Below, piece by piece: positions 34,931 through 43,747 of a stretch of 64,000 nt of DNA. Below the pieces are notes generated by a model. The model saw only the letters and a list, made by a program, of their open reading frames with translations, made no database searches and was not told the DNA's origin. The position numbers and the translations under genes were made by a program. Numbering within the stretch: position 1 is the first letter of the stretch; the number at the start of each line of letters is the position of its first letter. Source of the stretch: Bacteroidota bacterium (GTDB taxonomy: Bacteria > Bacteroidota > Bacteroidia > Bacteroidales > Dysgonomonadaceae); assembly GCA_023622765.1 (NCBI GenBank), contig JAMNYO010000064.1:62001-126000 (forward strand). Direction: 5' to 3'.

Positions 34931-35031
34931 AAAAGGGCAACTGATTACTTATTCTAAACACACATTTCATGACAAAGGCAACCTATTGCACTTTAGCGAT
35001 TTATATTTATCAAAAACGGCAACCAGTTACC
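34931..35031. repeat. Three degenerate repeats between mraY and murD
   Basis: AAAAGGGCAACTGATTAC (34931), AAAGGCAACC (34974) and AAAACGGCAACCAGTTACC (35013) share the core GGCAAC at a spacing of about 40 bp. They occupy the leader of murD. Possible regulatory or decayed tandem repeat; function unknown. Confidence 0.35.
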
Positions 35032-35042
35032 TTTTCAACTGC

Positions 35043-36302
35043 TTACCTCATTTTTAGGGTAGCCAACGCGATGACGACCAATATCATGCCTACCAACCAA
35101 AAGCGGGTCACGATCTTGGGCTCCGTTAGTGGCACCCTCGGTTTCTGCACGATCGCATCGATGCTTCCATCGCCCGGCTTCTGGTAGTGATGGTGCAACG
35201 GCGTCATCTTGAATATACGTTTCCCCTCACCATACTTCCTCTTCGTGTACTTGAAATAGGTGACTTGAGCGATAACCGACAGCGCCTCCACGAAAAAGAC
35301 ACCACACAGGATGGGAAGTAGCAACTCCTTACGGATTAAGACCGCGAACACCCCAATTATCCCCCCCAAGGTGAGGCTGCCCGTATCGCCCATGAACACC
35401 TGCGCCGGGTAGGCGTTATACCACAGGAAACCGACACACGCACCCACGAACGCCGATGCGAAGACCATCAGTTCATCCCCCCCGGGGATATACATGATAT
35501 TCAGGTAGGAGGCGAAGTCGACGCGCCCCGACACGTAAGCCAGCACACCCAAGGCCACCCCGATAACGGCCGAGGAGCCGGATGCGAGCCCATCCAGCCC
35601 ATCGGTCAGGTTCGCGCTGTTTGACACGGCCGTCACGATCAGGATCACCATCAATATAAAAATGACCCCCGCCGCCATGTCAGCGTTGTCACCCATCCAT
35701 CCGACCAACCATTTGTAATCGAAGTTATTATTCTTCACAAACGGGATGGTTGTCGTAGTACTTTTCACGTCACCCGTCTGGTAGGTCACCTCTTCAATCA
35801 CGTTATTGACCCGTACCTCAGTATTTTCTCGCACCACGATCTCGGGACTAAACAAAATGGTTGTCCCCACGATCAACCCCAATCCGATTTGAGCGATCAC
35901 CTTGAACTTCCCTTTCAACCCCTCCTTGTCTTTTTTAAACACCTTAATGTAGTCATCGGCAAAGCCAAGGGTTCCCAACCAGAGCGTGCTCACCAGCATG
36001 AGGATAATATAGACGTTCTCCAGTTTACCGAAAAAAAGGGTAGAGACCAGGATGGCCAGGATGATAATGATGCCCCCCATGGTAGGGGTGCCCCGTTTGC
36101 TGTACTGCCCTTCCAGGTCGAGGTCGCGAATGGTTTCACCCACCTGCTTCCGCTGCAGCGCTTTAATAATGCGCTTACCGGCGAAAATCCCGATCAGTAA
36201 CGAGAACAGGGCGGCCATGGCGGAACGGAACATCACGTACTGGAACATCCCCGCCCCGGGAACATCAAATGTTTCTAAGTAATCAAAAAGATAGTAAAAC
36301 AT
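35043..36302 (-). CDS. mraY: Phospho-N-acetylmuramoyl-pentapeptide transferase
   Basis: A 419-residue polytopic membrane enzyme that moves phospho-MurNAc-pentapeptide onto undecaprenyl phosphate to make lipid I. Signature blocks are [28 protein letters not shown] with the Asp pair, [35 protein letters not shown] and [11 protein letters not shown]. Between helices near residues 150-215 there is a ~50-residue periplasmic insertion ([17 protein letters not shown]...), a feature of Bacteroidetes MraY. It begins 26 bp after murE. Confidence 0.96.
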   Translation of the reverse strand: MFYYLFDYLETFDVPGAGMFQYVMFRSAMAALFSLLIGIFAGKRIIKALQRKQVGETIRDLDLEGQYSKRGTPTMGGIIIILAILVSTLFFGKLENVYIILMLVSTLWLGTLGFADDYIKVFKKDKEGLKGKFKVIAQIGLGLIVGTTILFSPEIVVRENTEVRVNNVIEEVTYQTGDVKSTTTTIPFVKNNNFDYKWLVGWMGDNADMAAGVIFILMVILIVTAVSNSANLTDGLDGLASGSSAVIGVALGVLAYVSGRVDFASYLNIMYIPGGDELMVFASAFVGACVGFLWYNAYPAQVFMGDTGSLTLGGIIGVFAVLIRKELLLPILCGVFFVEALSVIAQVTYFKYTKRKYGEGKRIFKMTPLHHHYQKPGDGSIDAIVQKPRVPLTEPKIVTRFWLVGMILVVIALATLKMR

Positions 36303-36328
36303 ACCTGTTTAATAATATACTCAGGTGA

Positions 36329-37792
36329 TTAATGTCTCAACATATGGAACACCTTCTCCACCTCCACCTTATCGTCAAAGGGGTACCTCACCCCTTTCAC
36401 CTCTTGATAATCTTCATGCCCTTTACCCGCGATCAGGACCACGTCGCCCGGCTTCGCCATCATGCAAGCTGTCTTGATGGCTTCCCGTCGATCCACAATG
36501 GTCAACACGCTAGCCTGCTGCTCTTCGCTCAACCCGTCCAGCATATCCTGTAAGATTGCTTCAGGCTCTTCATTTCGCGGGTTATCGGAGGTGAAGATAG
36601 CCCGATCGCTTAGCCGCACCGCCTCGATGGCCATCAGCGGCCGCTTGGTGCGATCGCGATTGCCCCCGCACCCTACCACGGTAAGGAGTTCCCCTTTACC
36701 TTGAAGCACCTCGTGAATCGCGTCCAGCACGTTGGTCAGGGCATCCGGGGTATGCGCGTAGTCCACGATGGCGGTCACCCCTTTCGGAGAACGGATCGTT
36801 TCGAACCGGCCAGCGACCGGCGTGAGAAGCGTGAGCACCCGCAGCACCTCCTCCTCATCCATTCCCAGCAAGAGCGCCGCACCGTACACGGCCAGCAGGT
36901 TATAGACGTTAAACAACCCCACGAACTGCACCGACAACGCCTTCCCGTTGAATTCGACGTCGCTACCGTCAAAATGCTTTTCGAACACCCGGGCCTTAAA
37001 GTCGCCCATCCCCCGCACCGAGTAGGTTTTTCTCCTCGCTTTCGTGTTCTGCAGCATGATCGACCCGTTCCTATCGTCGCTATTCACCAGGGCGAAAGCC
37101 TCCCCGGGCAGGTGATCGAAAAAGGACTTCTTCACATCACGGTACTCCAGCATGTTCTTGTGGTAGTCCAAATGGTCTTGCGTTAGGTTGGTATAGATTC
37201 CTCCCTCGAAGTGAAGGCCGTACGTCCGCTTTTGATGGATAGCGTGCGAGCTCACCTCCATGAAGGCGTATTCGCAGCCGGCTTCAACCATTTGGCTTAA
37301 CAACCCGTGCAACGAGATGGGGTCGAGAGTCGTATGGGTGGTGGCGTATTTCTCGTCATTCACGTAATTGGCCACGGTAGAGAGCAGGCCCGCGGGATAC
37401 CCCATGTGGCGAAACAGGTTATACAGCAAAGTCGCCACGGTGGTCTTACCGTTCGTACCGGTCACGCCCACCAGTTTGAGCTTCTTGGAGGGGTGTCCAT
37501 ACCACTCCGCGGCGATCTGCGCCAGTGCGATCGCGCTATCCTCCACCTGTACGTAGGTGACCCGTGAAAAGTACTCCTCGATCATCGGTTTGTCGTACAC
37601 CACCGCTACCGCTCCCTGCTCTATCGCTTTCCCGATGTACGCGTGCCCGTCAGTACATATCCCCTCTACCGCGATAAATAGCGAGCCGGGGACGACAGTT
37701 CGGGAATCGGACGTGATGGTTGTCACCTCCGCCTCCCGATTACCTTTCAGGGCAATCACGTTGCATCCTCTTATCAATTTACTTACGTCCAT
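36329..37792 (-). CDS. murE: UDP-N-acetylmuramoyl-tripeptide synthetase (meso-Dap-adding)
   Basis: A 487-residue Mur ligase adding the third peptide residue. P-loop VTGTNGKTTVATLLYNL, THTTLDPISLHGLL, MEVSSHAIHQKR, NLTQDHLDYHKNM, VDYAHTPDAL, GCGGNRDRTKRPLM and TSDNPRNEEPEAI are all present. The DNPR motif is the meso-diaminopimelate recognition signature, in line with the ddh gene at 6.2 kb that makes this substrate. It lies 15 bp after ftsI and 26 bp before mraY. Confidence 0.96.
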   Translation of the reverse strand: MDVSKLIRGCNVIALKGNREAEVTTITSDSRTVVPGSLFIAVEGICTDGHAYIGKAIEQGAVAVVYDKPMIEEYFSRVTYVQVEDSAIALAQIAAEWYGHPSKKLKLVGVTGTNGKTTVATLLYNLFRHMGYPAGLLSTVANYVNDEKYATTHTTLDPISLHGLLSQMVEAGCEYAFMEVSSHAIHQKRTYGLHFEGGIYTNLTQDHLDYHKNMLEYRDVKKSFFDHLPGEAFALVNSDDRNGSIMLQNTKARRKTYSVRGMGDFKARVFEKHFDGSDVEFNGKALSVQFVGLFNVYNLLAVYGAALLLGMDEEEVLRVLTLLTPVAGRFETIRSPKGVTAIVDYAHTPDALTNVLDAIHEVLQGKGELLTVVGCGGNRDRTKRPLMAIEAVRLSDRAIFTSDNPRNEEPEAILQDMLDGLSEEQQASVLTIVDRREAIKTACMMAKPGDVVLIAGKGHEDYQEVKGVRYPFDDKVEVEKVFHMLRH

Positions 37793-37807
37793 ACCTTGAT
37801 ATATTAT

Positions 37808-40003
37808 TCACCTCATCGTGAGGCCTATCGTCACACCTTTCACTACCCTTTCCCCCGGAGAAAGCGATTGCGACACCACCCTCCCCGAACCGTGTACGTT
37901 GACCCGAAGGCCCGACTTCTCGAGCAGGTATACCGCATCACGTGCCCCCATCCCTCGCACGTCGGGGATGGTAGAGCCGTTCAGTTTGATCTCTTTCGCC
38001 CTGTAGGCAGCACTGTCAAGAGACATCCTTACCCAGTCACCCGTTTCCCCAAGGTCGCCCATGGGTAGATTCAAATCGGCTAGCAGTCGCTGGTTCTGAT
38101 CCCAGTTCCCGTTTTTCACCCGGGGTCGCTTTTGCAGGGTGGAGTCAACCTGACAGTCGTCTACCGTGAGTCTCACCTTCCTCAGGTAGGTCTGCTCGGC
38201 AATGTTTTTAAACACCACCCCCGCCATACCACCCCCGGAGGGCACCCCCTTGGGTTTTCGCACCCCCACGTAGATCGTGTACATCGGTTCCTCGGCGGGG
38301 AAGTAGCCACAAAAAGAGACGAAGTAACTGTTCGAGTAAGCCCCGTCGGACGCGATTTGGGCCGTACCCGTTTTCCCCGCGATCTCGAAATAGTCAGAGG
38401 CGACCACCGTAGCGGTTCCCCGCAATACTACACCCTTCAGCATCTCATGTACCTGATCGCGAGTGGATCTTTTGCACATCTTGTTATTCACCACCTCTGC
38501 CTTCATCTCCTTCACTACCTTACCCTCATTCACGAACTGTTTGGCGATAAACGGCTTAATCATCTTGCCATCGTTAGCAATGCCGTTATAAAACATCAGC
38601 ATGTAGATAGGCGGAACACGCGTCTCGTAGCCGAACGACATCCAAGGAAGGGTAGTCTTTGACCAGTAGTGGGTCTTGTCGTTCGGGAAGCGGATGGATG
38701 AGGTACCCTCGATCCCGTTCAGGGGGACATCCCAGGTAAGCTGCTCCCGTAAGCCAATGCGATCGATCCCCTCCACGAACTTCGTGGGGTTTTTCTCGTA
38801 CCCTTTCAGCACGATCTTGCTCATGACCACGTTCGATGACACCTCCATCCCCTCGGCCACGGTGAGGTAGCCCCGGTCTTGCCCCCGACGCCAGTAGTGA
38901 TCTCGGACCCACCGGTTATTGTATTGGTAAAGGCCGTTGCCCACGTAAAACGAGTCGGTTGGTTCCACCACCCCATCATCGAGCGCCACCATCACCGTCA
39001 CCGTTTTAAAAGTGGAGCCTGGCTCGTTCATGTATGAGAACGCGTTGGGATTCCCCTCCGCGTACCTCCCCTCGCTTACTCTGTCGAGGTTCGCGATTCC
39101 CTTTATCTCCCCACTCTTCACCTCCATGATGATGGCCGTTCCCGATTCGGCATCGGTCTCCACCAGCTTATCTCGCAAGGCGCGTTCCGTGATATCTTGA
39201 ATATGGGCATCGATGGTCGTGACGATATCCCAACCCGGTTTGGCGGGCGTCTCCACCACGTCCATCCACTTACCTTGTATCTTTTGCCGGTACTTCACCC
39301 CGTTGACTCCTCGCAGCAGGGAGTCGTACTTCAACTCAAGGCCGCTGGCTCCCCCCTTCTCCAGATCCTTGTAGACGCTTCCCACGGTCCGGGTAGCCAA
39401 ATTACCGTACGGCTTCTTACGGGCATTACGCTCCTCCGCGATCAGGCCACTGCGGTTGGAACGCTGGTTCCAGAACGGGAAGGTGCGAATCTCTTTCAAA
39501 TCGACGTACGAAATATCGTTTCTCAATATTTTCACGTACCTCGACTGGAGGGATACCCGCTTCTCGCTCCCCTTCGCCCGGTTTTCCCGTATTTGTCGCT
39601 CCTCTTCCTCCCGCTTATTCCAGCCTTTCATAATCACGTTCTTGTACTGCGCCGCGCTTCTATCGGGGAACTTACGGGCTAGCTCTTTCGAGAGACCGTC
39701 CACGTACTTTTCCAACGTGTCTTTTCTAATCCCGTCGGCCCAAAAATCCATGTATATACTGTAGAGGGGCTCGGTGGTGGCAAGCAGCTTCCCGTCGTAG
39801 GTGTAGATATTGCCGCGCTTGGGCAAAATCACCCGATCACGGATGACCGTCTCCTTTTCCCCTACCTCACGCCACTTCTTCCCCTCGGAAGTGAACACGA
39901 TCTTGCCGGCAGAGATGATAACCATCACGGCAAATAGCATCAACACGGTCACGATAAGCCCGTACCGTGCCAATGCCACCCTTTTCCTCTTCTGTCTACT
40001 CAT
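37808..40003 (-). CDS. ftsI: Penicillin-binding protein 3 type transpeptidase with PASTA domain
   Basis: A 731-residue class B PBP, the septal transpeptidase. It has an N-terminal membrane anchor (about residues 14-36), a pedestal domain with an unusual highly charged stretch near 128-150 (KREEEERQIRENRAKG), and a transpeptidase domain with the nucleophile Ser330 in GSTFK, SSN, and KTGTAQ. The C-terminal PASTA domain contains STIPDVRGMGARDAVYLLEKSG. It works with FtsW in septal peptidoglycan synthesis. It is embedded between ftsL and murE in the dcw cluster. Confidence 0.95.
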   Translation of the reverse strand: MSRQKRKRVALARYGLIVTVLMLFAVMVIISAGKIVFTSEGKKWREVGEKETVIRDRVILPKRGNIYTYDGKLLATTEPLYSIYMDFWADGIRKDTLEKYVDGLSKELARKFPDRSAAQYKNVIMKGWNKREEEERQIRENRAKGSEKRVSLQSRYVKILRNDISYVDLKEIRTFPFWNQRSNRSGLIAEERNARKKPYGNLATRTVGSVYKDLEKGGASGLELKYDSLLRGVNGVKYRQKIQGKWMDVVETPAKPGWDIVTTIDAHIQDITERALRDKLVETDAESGTAIIMEVKSGEIKGIANLDRVSEGRYAEGNPNAFSYMNEPGSTFKTVTVMVALDDGVVEPTDSFYVGNGLYQYNNRWVRDHYWRRGQDRGYLTVAEGMEVSSNVVMSKIVLKGYEKNPTKFVEGIDRIGLREQLTWDVPLNGIEGTSSIRFPNDKTHYWSKTTLPWMSFGYETRVPPIYMLMFYNGIANDGKMIKPFIAKQFVNEGKVVKEMKAEVVNNKMCKRSTRDQVHEMLKGVVLRGTATVVASDYFEIAGKTGTAQIASDGAYSNSYFVSFCGYFPAEEPMYTIYVGVRKPKGVPSGGGMAGVVFKNIAEQTYLRKVRLTVDDCQVDSTLQKRPRVKNGNWDQNQRLLADLNLPMGDLGETGDWVRMSLDSAAYRAKEIKLNGSTIPDVRGMGARDAVYLLEKSGLRVNVHGSGRVVSQSLSPGERVVKGVTIGLTMR

Positions 40004-40031
40004 CCCTCACTCCCTATGTTTACATGCCTAC

Positions 40032-40364
40032 TCACTTTCCAATACGATAGACCGGCTCGTTAGTGATTTTCAGTTCCAATCCTGCCTCCTCGACCCTCCG
40101 CTCTATCTCCCCTTGTCGGCTCGCCTCGGTGAGGCTCGACGAGATGGTGAGCGACTCGTACTTCGCGTCCGTCAAGACGCGTTGCAACCGTTCGATCTCC
40201 GACATCCTCTCCAGCACCGAGTAGCGGTGACTGATGAACAGAATCATGATCAGCACGGTAACGAGGATGAATCGCATGTTCCGGAGGAAGTAGTTCTCAG
40301 TGAGAACACTTCCTCCAAAAACATGGACAAACGACTTACGTATGTTATCGAACTTCAATTGCAT
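40032..40364 (-). CDS. ftsL: FtsL-like division protein
   Basis: A 110-residue bitopic protein: a short cytoplasmic start, one membrane helix (NMRFILVTVLIMILFISHRY) and a coiled coil (RMSEIERLQRVLTDAKYESLTISSSLTEA). The size, topology and position between rsmH and ftsI are those of FtsL, although primary sequence similarity in this family is weak. FtsL scaffolds FtsB/FtsQ and activates FtsWI. It overlaps the end of rsmH by 10 nt, suggesting coupled translation. Confidence 0.82.
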   Translation of the reverse strand: MQLKFDNIRKSFVHVFGGSVLTENYFLRNMRFILVTVLIMILFISHRYSVLERMSEIERLQRVLTDAKYESLTISSSLTEASRQGEIERRVEEAGLELKITNEPVYRIGK

Positions 40365-41272
40365 ATCTTTTCTGCTACGCGGAGCTTGGCACTCCGTGCC
40401 CTGGGGTTCAGGCGCTGCTCCTCCTCGGTCGGCACGATCACCTTCCGGTTCACCAGCCTAAAGGGTGTCTCCACGTTCCCGTAGAAATCCTTTACCTGCT
40501 TCCCCTCGAAGTTGCCGCTCCTGAAGAAATGCTTGACCAGTCGATCCTCCAGCGAATGGTAAGAGATAACACTCAACCGTCCCCCCGGTCTTAACCAGGT
40601 CAACGCCTGCTCCAGCATCTCGGTCAGTGCCTCCATCTCACCGTTCACCTCTATGCGGAGTGCTTGGAACGCCTGGGCCAATACTTTTCTCTCCCGGTCT
40701 CTCCGCGTGAAAGGCTCCAGCACCGTGAGTAGGTCGTCCGTTTGTTGCACCCTCCGCTCCTGCCTGAACGATTCGACCGCTTCGGCGATCGCCCGTGCGT
40801 GGCGGAGCTCCCCATACCTGTGAAAAATCTCCGACAACCTCTCTACCGGGTAGTCGTTCAGGATATCTGCCGCGGTAATCGTCGCATCGCGGTTCATCCG
40901 CATATCCAGCACCCCATCAAACCGGAACGAGAAACCACGTGCCGGGTCATCAAAGTGGTGCGAGGAAACCCCTAAGTCGGCCAAGAGCCCGTCCACCGCC
41001 TCTACTTGATGATAGCGAAGAAAATTCGCGAGGTAGCGAAAGTTGCCTCTAACGAACGTGAAACGAGGATCGTCCGGCACGTTTTTCGCGGCCTCCTCGT
41101 CCTGGTCGAACGCGACTAGCCGCCCCTTCTTGCCCAGCCTTCGCAATATCTCCCGCGCATGTCCCCCACCCCCCATCGTCACGTCCACGTAGACGCCATC
41201 GGGTCGAATATTCAGCCCGTCCACGCTCTCATGAAGCAGCGCGGGGGTATGGTAGGTAAAAGGTGTCATCAT
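40355..41272 (-). CDS. rsmH: 16S rRNA (cytosine1402-N4)-methyltransferase
   Basis: A 305-residue MraW/RsmH methyltransferase. YVDVTMGGGGHAREIL is the SAM-binding loop. FDQDEEA, LADLGVSSHHFDDPARGFSFRFDGVLDMRMN and FQALRIEVNGEMEALTEML with SVISYHSLEDRLVKHFF follow in family order. It methylates N4 of C1402 of 16S rRNA, the same nucleotide that RsmI (partial gene at the right edge) methylates on the ribose. It overlaps mraZ by 4 nt and ftsL by 10 nt. Confidence 0.96.
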   Translation of the reverse strand: MMTPFTYHTPALLHESVDGLNIRPDGVYVDVTMGGGGHAREILRRLGKKGRLVAFDQDEEAAKNVPDDPRFTFVRGNFRYLANFLRYHQVEAVDGLLADLGVSSHHFDDPARGFSFRFDGVLDMRMNRDATITAADILNDYPVERLSEIFHRYGELRHARAIAEAVESFRQERRVQQTDDLLTVLEPFTRRDRERKVLAQAFQALRIEVNGEMEALTEMLEQALTWLRPGGRLSVISYHSLEDRLVKHFFRSGNFEGKQVKDFYGNVETPFRLVNRKVIVPTEEEQRLNPRARSAKLRVAEKICN

Positions 41273-41712
41273 TCCATCAACTCCTGCAACTTCGCGGCAA
41301 ACTCGTCGGGAGCGACAAGCGGTTCATCCAACTTTTCGCTCGCCCAAATCTCGATGGTATTATCCACGCCCAGGAAGCGAACCTCCGTGTCAATAGACAC
41401 CATCTGCAAGTAGCGTTTCGGGATAAGTACCCGCCCATTGGCATCCAACTCGAGCCGCTCGGCATCCAACACGAACTGCCGGAACAGTTGCTGCTGTTCC
41501 CTGTTCCACCTGTTTAGCCGGGATCGCAGTGTCTCGATCTCTCTTTCCCAAACGCTGCCCGGGTACAACACGAGGCAATCCTGAAAAATATCTTTGCGAA
41601 GCACCAAGAACTCCTCGCCCTCGCTCTGCAAGCGTTTGCGAAAGATAGCCGGGATAAAAATATAATCCACTTCCCCCCACATTTCCCCACAAAAAGTTAT
41701 CAACAGGTCCAA
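41269..41712 (-). CDS. mraZ: Transcriptional regulator MraZ (start uncertain)
   Basis: Up to 147 residues. The second AbrB-like half is well kept (LDANGRVLIPKRYLQMVSID...VRFLGVDNTIEIWA), but the first half lacks the usual D-x-x-G-R, reading GEVDYIFIPAIFRKRL. A promoter-like TTG...TAACTTTT and three GTGG-type repeats lie inside the first codons. A start at the ATG ending at 41682 (137 residues) is therefore plausible, and I cannot choose between them. MraZ is the first gene of the dcw operon and usually represses it by binding repeated TGGGN boxes. It overlaps rsmH by 4 nt. Confidence 0.85.
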   Translation of the reverse strand: MDLLITFCGEMWGEVDYIFIPAIFRKRLQSEGEEFLVLRKDIFQDCLVLYPGSVWEREIETLRSRLNRWNREQQQLFRQFVLDAERLELDANGRVLIPKRYLQMVSIDTEVRFLGVDNTIEIWASEKLDEPLVAPDEFAAKLQELME

Positions 41713-41723
41713 TTTTTACCCAA
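41666..41723 (-). promoter_or_regulatory. dcw promoter with probable MraZ-box operator
   Basis: On the minus strand TTG at 41723-41721 is followed after ~21 bp by TAACTTTT (41699-41692), near the -33/-7 consensus. Three repeats GTGGG, GTGGG and GTGGA follow at 41690, 41680 and 41670, exactly 10 bp apart, which is the spacing known for MraZ boxes. They lie at or just after the predicted transcription start and overlap the longest mraZ reading frame. Confidence 0.55.
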
Positions 41724-41790
41724 TTCACTCATTTCTCGGATATTAATAAACCTTACAGTATGAACATGCTGTTATATCCGTGAATTTTCG

Positions 41791-41798
41791 TACATTTG
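41791..41798 (+). promoter_or_regulatory. Candidate -7 element for the acyltransferase pair
   Basis: TACATTTG is an exact TAnnTTTG match 25 bp upstream of the ATG at 41824. The -33 region is not clear. Confidence 0.45.
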
Positions 41799-41823
41799 CA
41801 TCTCATTTGTTTAGGAAAATGCG

Positions 41824-42693
41824 ATGAGTCATAACAGGCCATTCAGAATAGACATCGACCGTGTTTTGCGCGATAAGGCGCCCCGGTTCTACAACAAGCT
41901 TCCCCGGTTCTTTATCAACTGGTTAAAGCGAACTATTCATCAGAACGAGATCAACGACATCCTGGATCGCAACCAAGGGCTTGAGGGTGTGGAATTTATG
42001 CGGATGCTCGTGGACGAGGAGTTCAAGGTCACCCTACATGCAGAGGGCGAGGAAAATATCCCGGAAACGGGGAGATTCATTTTCGCATCGAACCACCCTT
42101 TGGGTGGGCTGGACGGCATCTGCTTATCGGCCTTCTTGGGTGAAAAGTTCAAGGGGAAAATCAAATATTTGGTGAACGATGTACTCTACTACATTGAACC
42201 GCTAAAACCAATTTTCGTTCCGATTAACAAGTACGGTGCGCAGGGCAAGGCATCGGTCAAAGCTATCAACGAGGCCTACGCTTCCGACAACCAGATCATC
42301 ACGTTCCCGGCGGGCCTCTGCTCCAGGAAGCGGAACGGTATCATCACCGACCTCGATTGGCTAAAGAATTTCATTAACAAGGCAGTGGAATTTCAACGCG
42401 ATGTCATTCCCGTGCATTTCGAGGGGAGGAACTCCACCTTTTTTTACAACCTTGCCAACTTGCGCAAGGCATCGGGGCTGAAGTTTAACGCGGAGTTGAT
42501 CTACCTGCCGGACGAGATGTTCAAAAACCGCGGGGAAACCTTCACCATCACGTTCGGCAAGCCGATCCCCTGGCAAACGTTTGATAACTCCAAAACGCCT
42601 TCGGAGTGGGCACTGTTTGTGAAGAAGCAGTCCTACGCCCTAAAAGCTCAACCGCGCACCCATCAGGCTCCTCATACCCCACTTAAAAAATAA
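41824..42693 (+). CDS. glsA: Acyltransferase of the PlsC superfamily, probable glycine-lipid O-acyltransferase
   Basis: A 289-residue protein with the acyltransferase block FIFASNHPLGGLDGICLSAFLG, a variant of H-x4-D, and later VPINKYGAQGKASVKAINEAYA and ITFPAGLCSRKRNG. It is directly followed, 7 bp on, by a GNAT-type N-acyltransferase. In Bacteroides the same pair, GlsB plus GlsA, makes glycine and serine lipids: GlsB attaches a 3-hydroxy acyl group to the amino acid and GlsA esterifies the hydroxyl. On that analogy this is GlsA, acting at the inner membrane. A general lysophospholipid acyltransferase is the alternative. Confidence 0.78.
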   Translation: MSHNRPFRIDIDRVLRDKAPRFYNKLPRFFINWLKRTIHQNEINDILDRNQGLEGVEFMRMLVDEEFKVTLHAEGEENIPETGRFIFASNHPLGGLDGICLSAFLGEKFKGKIKYLVNDVLYYIEPLKPIFVPINKYGAQGKASVKAINEAYASDNQIITFPAGLCSRKRNGIITDLDWLKNFINKAVEFQRDVIPVHFEGRNSTFFYNLANLRKASGLKFNAELIYLPDEMFKNRGETFTITFGKPIPWQTFDNSKTPSEWALFVKKQSYALKAQPRTHQAPHTPLKK

Positions 42694-42700
42694 GAATTGT

Positions 42701-43747
42701 ATGCAACCTATCATCGACCCAGTAGACAAAAACTTGATAAAAAGCGAGCTGACTGTCCAAAAACGGGTTCGCACCACCAACAAAGCCAACAACGAGATTT
42801 ACGTCTTTACCGCGCACGACTCGCCGAACCTGATGAGGGAAGTGGGACGGCTTAGGGAGATCGCCTTCCGTCATTACGGTGGCGGTACGGGTTTGGAAGC
42901 CGATATCGACATGTACGACACCATGGAGGTGCCCTACCGTCAACTAATCGTGTGGGACCCGGAAAACGAGGAGATACTGGGAGGATACCGCTTTATCTAC
43001 GGTGCCGATGTGGCGTTCGACGAGAGCGGTAAACCGATGTTAGCTACTGCCCACCTCTATAATTTCTCGGATCAGTTTATCGAAAAGATCCTTCCACGAA
43101 CCGTGGAACTGGGCCGCTCGTTCGTCACGCTGGAGTATCAATCGACCCTGAGGGGAAGGAAAGGCATCTTCGCGCTCGACAACCTGTGGGACGGGTTGGG
43201 AGCGCTAACGGTCATCGACCCCGAAATCAAGTACTTTTTCGGCAAAGTAACCATGTACGGTACCTACAACAAGCAGGCGCGCAACATGATCCTCTACTTC
43301 CTACAGAAACATTTCCCGGATAACGAGGGACTGATAACCCCGATAGAGCCGCTCTTTACCGGCACCGACCACAACGCGATGAGGCAGCTCTTCCACGGCA
43401 AGAGCTTCGCCGAGGACTACCGGATACTGAACAAGGAGGTACGCGCGCTGGGGTACAACATACCACCGCTCATCAACGCCTACATGAGCCTGTCGCCCAC
43501 CATGCGCTTCTTCGGCACCGCCATCAACAGGGAGTTCGGAGATGTGGAGGAGTCGGGCATCCTTATCGAGATTGAACAGATACTGGAGGAGAAGCGGGCG
43601 CGCCATATCGAATCGTACCTTAAAAGCAAGCCCAACAGACGGTTCCTTATAAATCTAAGACGCCGAATCACCACCCAAGCCAAAAAGCGAATCGTGAAGG
43701 TTCCAAAATTAAAATTAAAACGAAGGAGAAAACGTAGACCAATTTGA
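42701..43747 (+). CDS. glsB: GNAT-type acyltransferase, probable glycine N-acyltransferase
   Basis: A 348-residue protein of the OlsB/hemolysin-like GNAT family: LREIAFRHYGGGTG, YRQLIVWDPENEEILGGYRFIYG, ELGRSFVTLEYQSTLRGRKGIFALDNLWDGLGAL and VTMYGTYNKQARNMILYFLQKHF. Paired with the upstream PlsC-type gene it fits GlsB, which N-acylates glycine to start glycine-lipid synthesis; ornithine-lipid OlsB is the nearest alternative. The last ~30 residues are very basic (KKRIVKVPKLKLKRRRKRRPI), perhaps a membrane-surface tether. The starch locus begins after a 344-bp regulatory gap. Confidence 0.8.
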   Translation: MQPIIDPVDKNLIKSELTVQKRVRTTNKANNEIYVFTAHDSPNLMREVGRLREIAFRHYGGGTGLEADIDMYDTMEVPYRQLIVWDPENEEILGGYRFIYGADVAFDESGKPMLATAHLYNFSDQFIEKILPRTVELGRSFVTLEYQSTLRGRKGIFALDNLWDGLGALTVIDPEIKYFFGKVTMYGTYNKQARNMILYFLQKHFPDNEGLITPIEPLFTGTDHNAMRQLFHGKSFAEDYRILNKEVRALGYNIPPLINAYMSLSPTMRFFGTAINREFGDVEESGILIEIEQILEEKRARHIESYLKSKPNRRFLINLRRRITTQAKKRIVKVPKLKLKRRRKRRPI

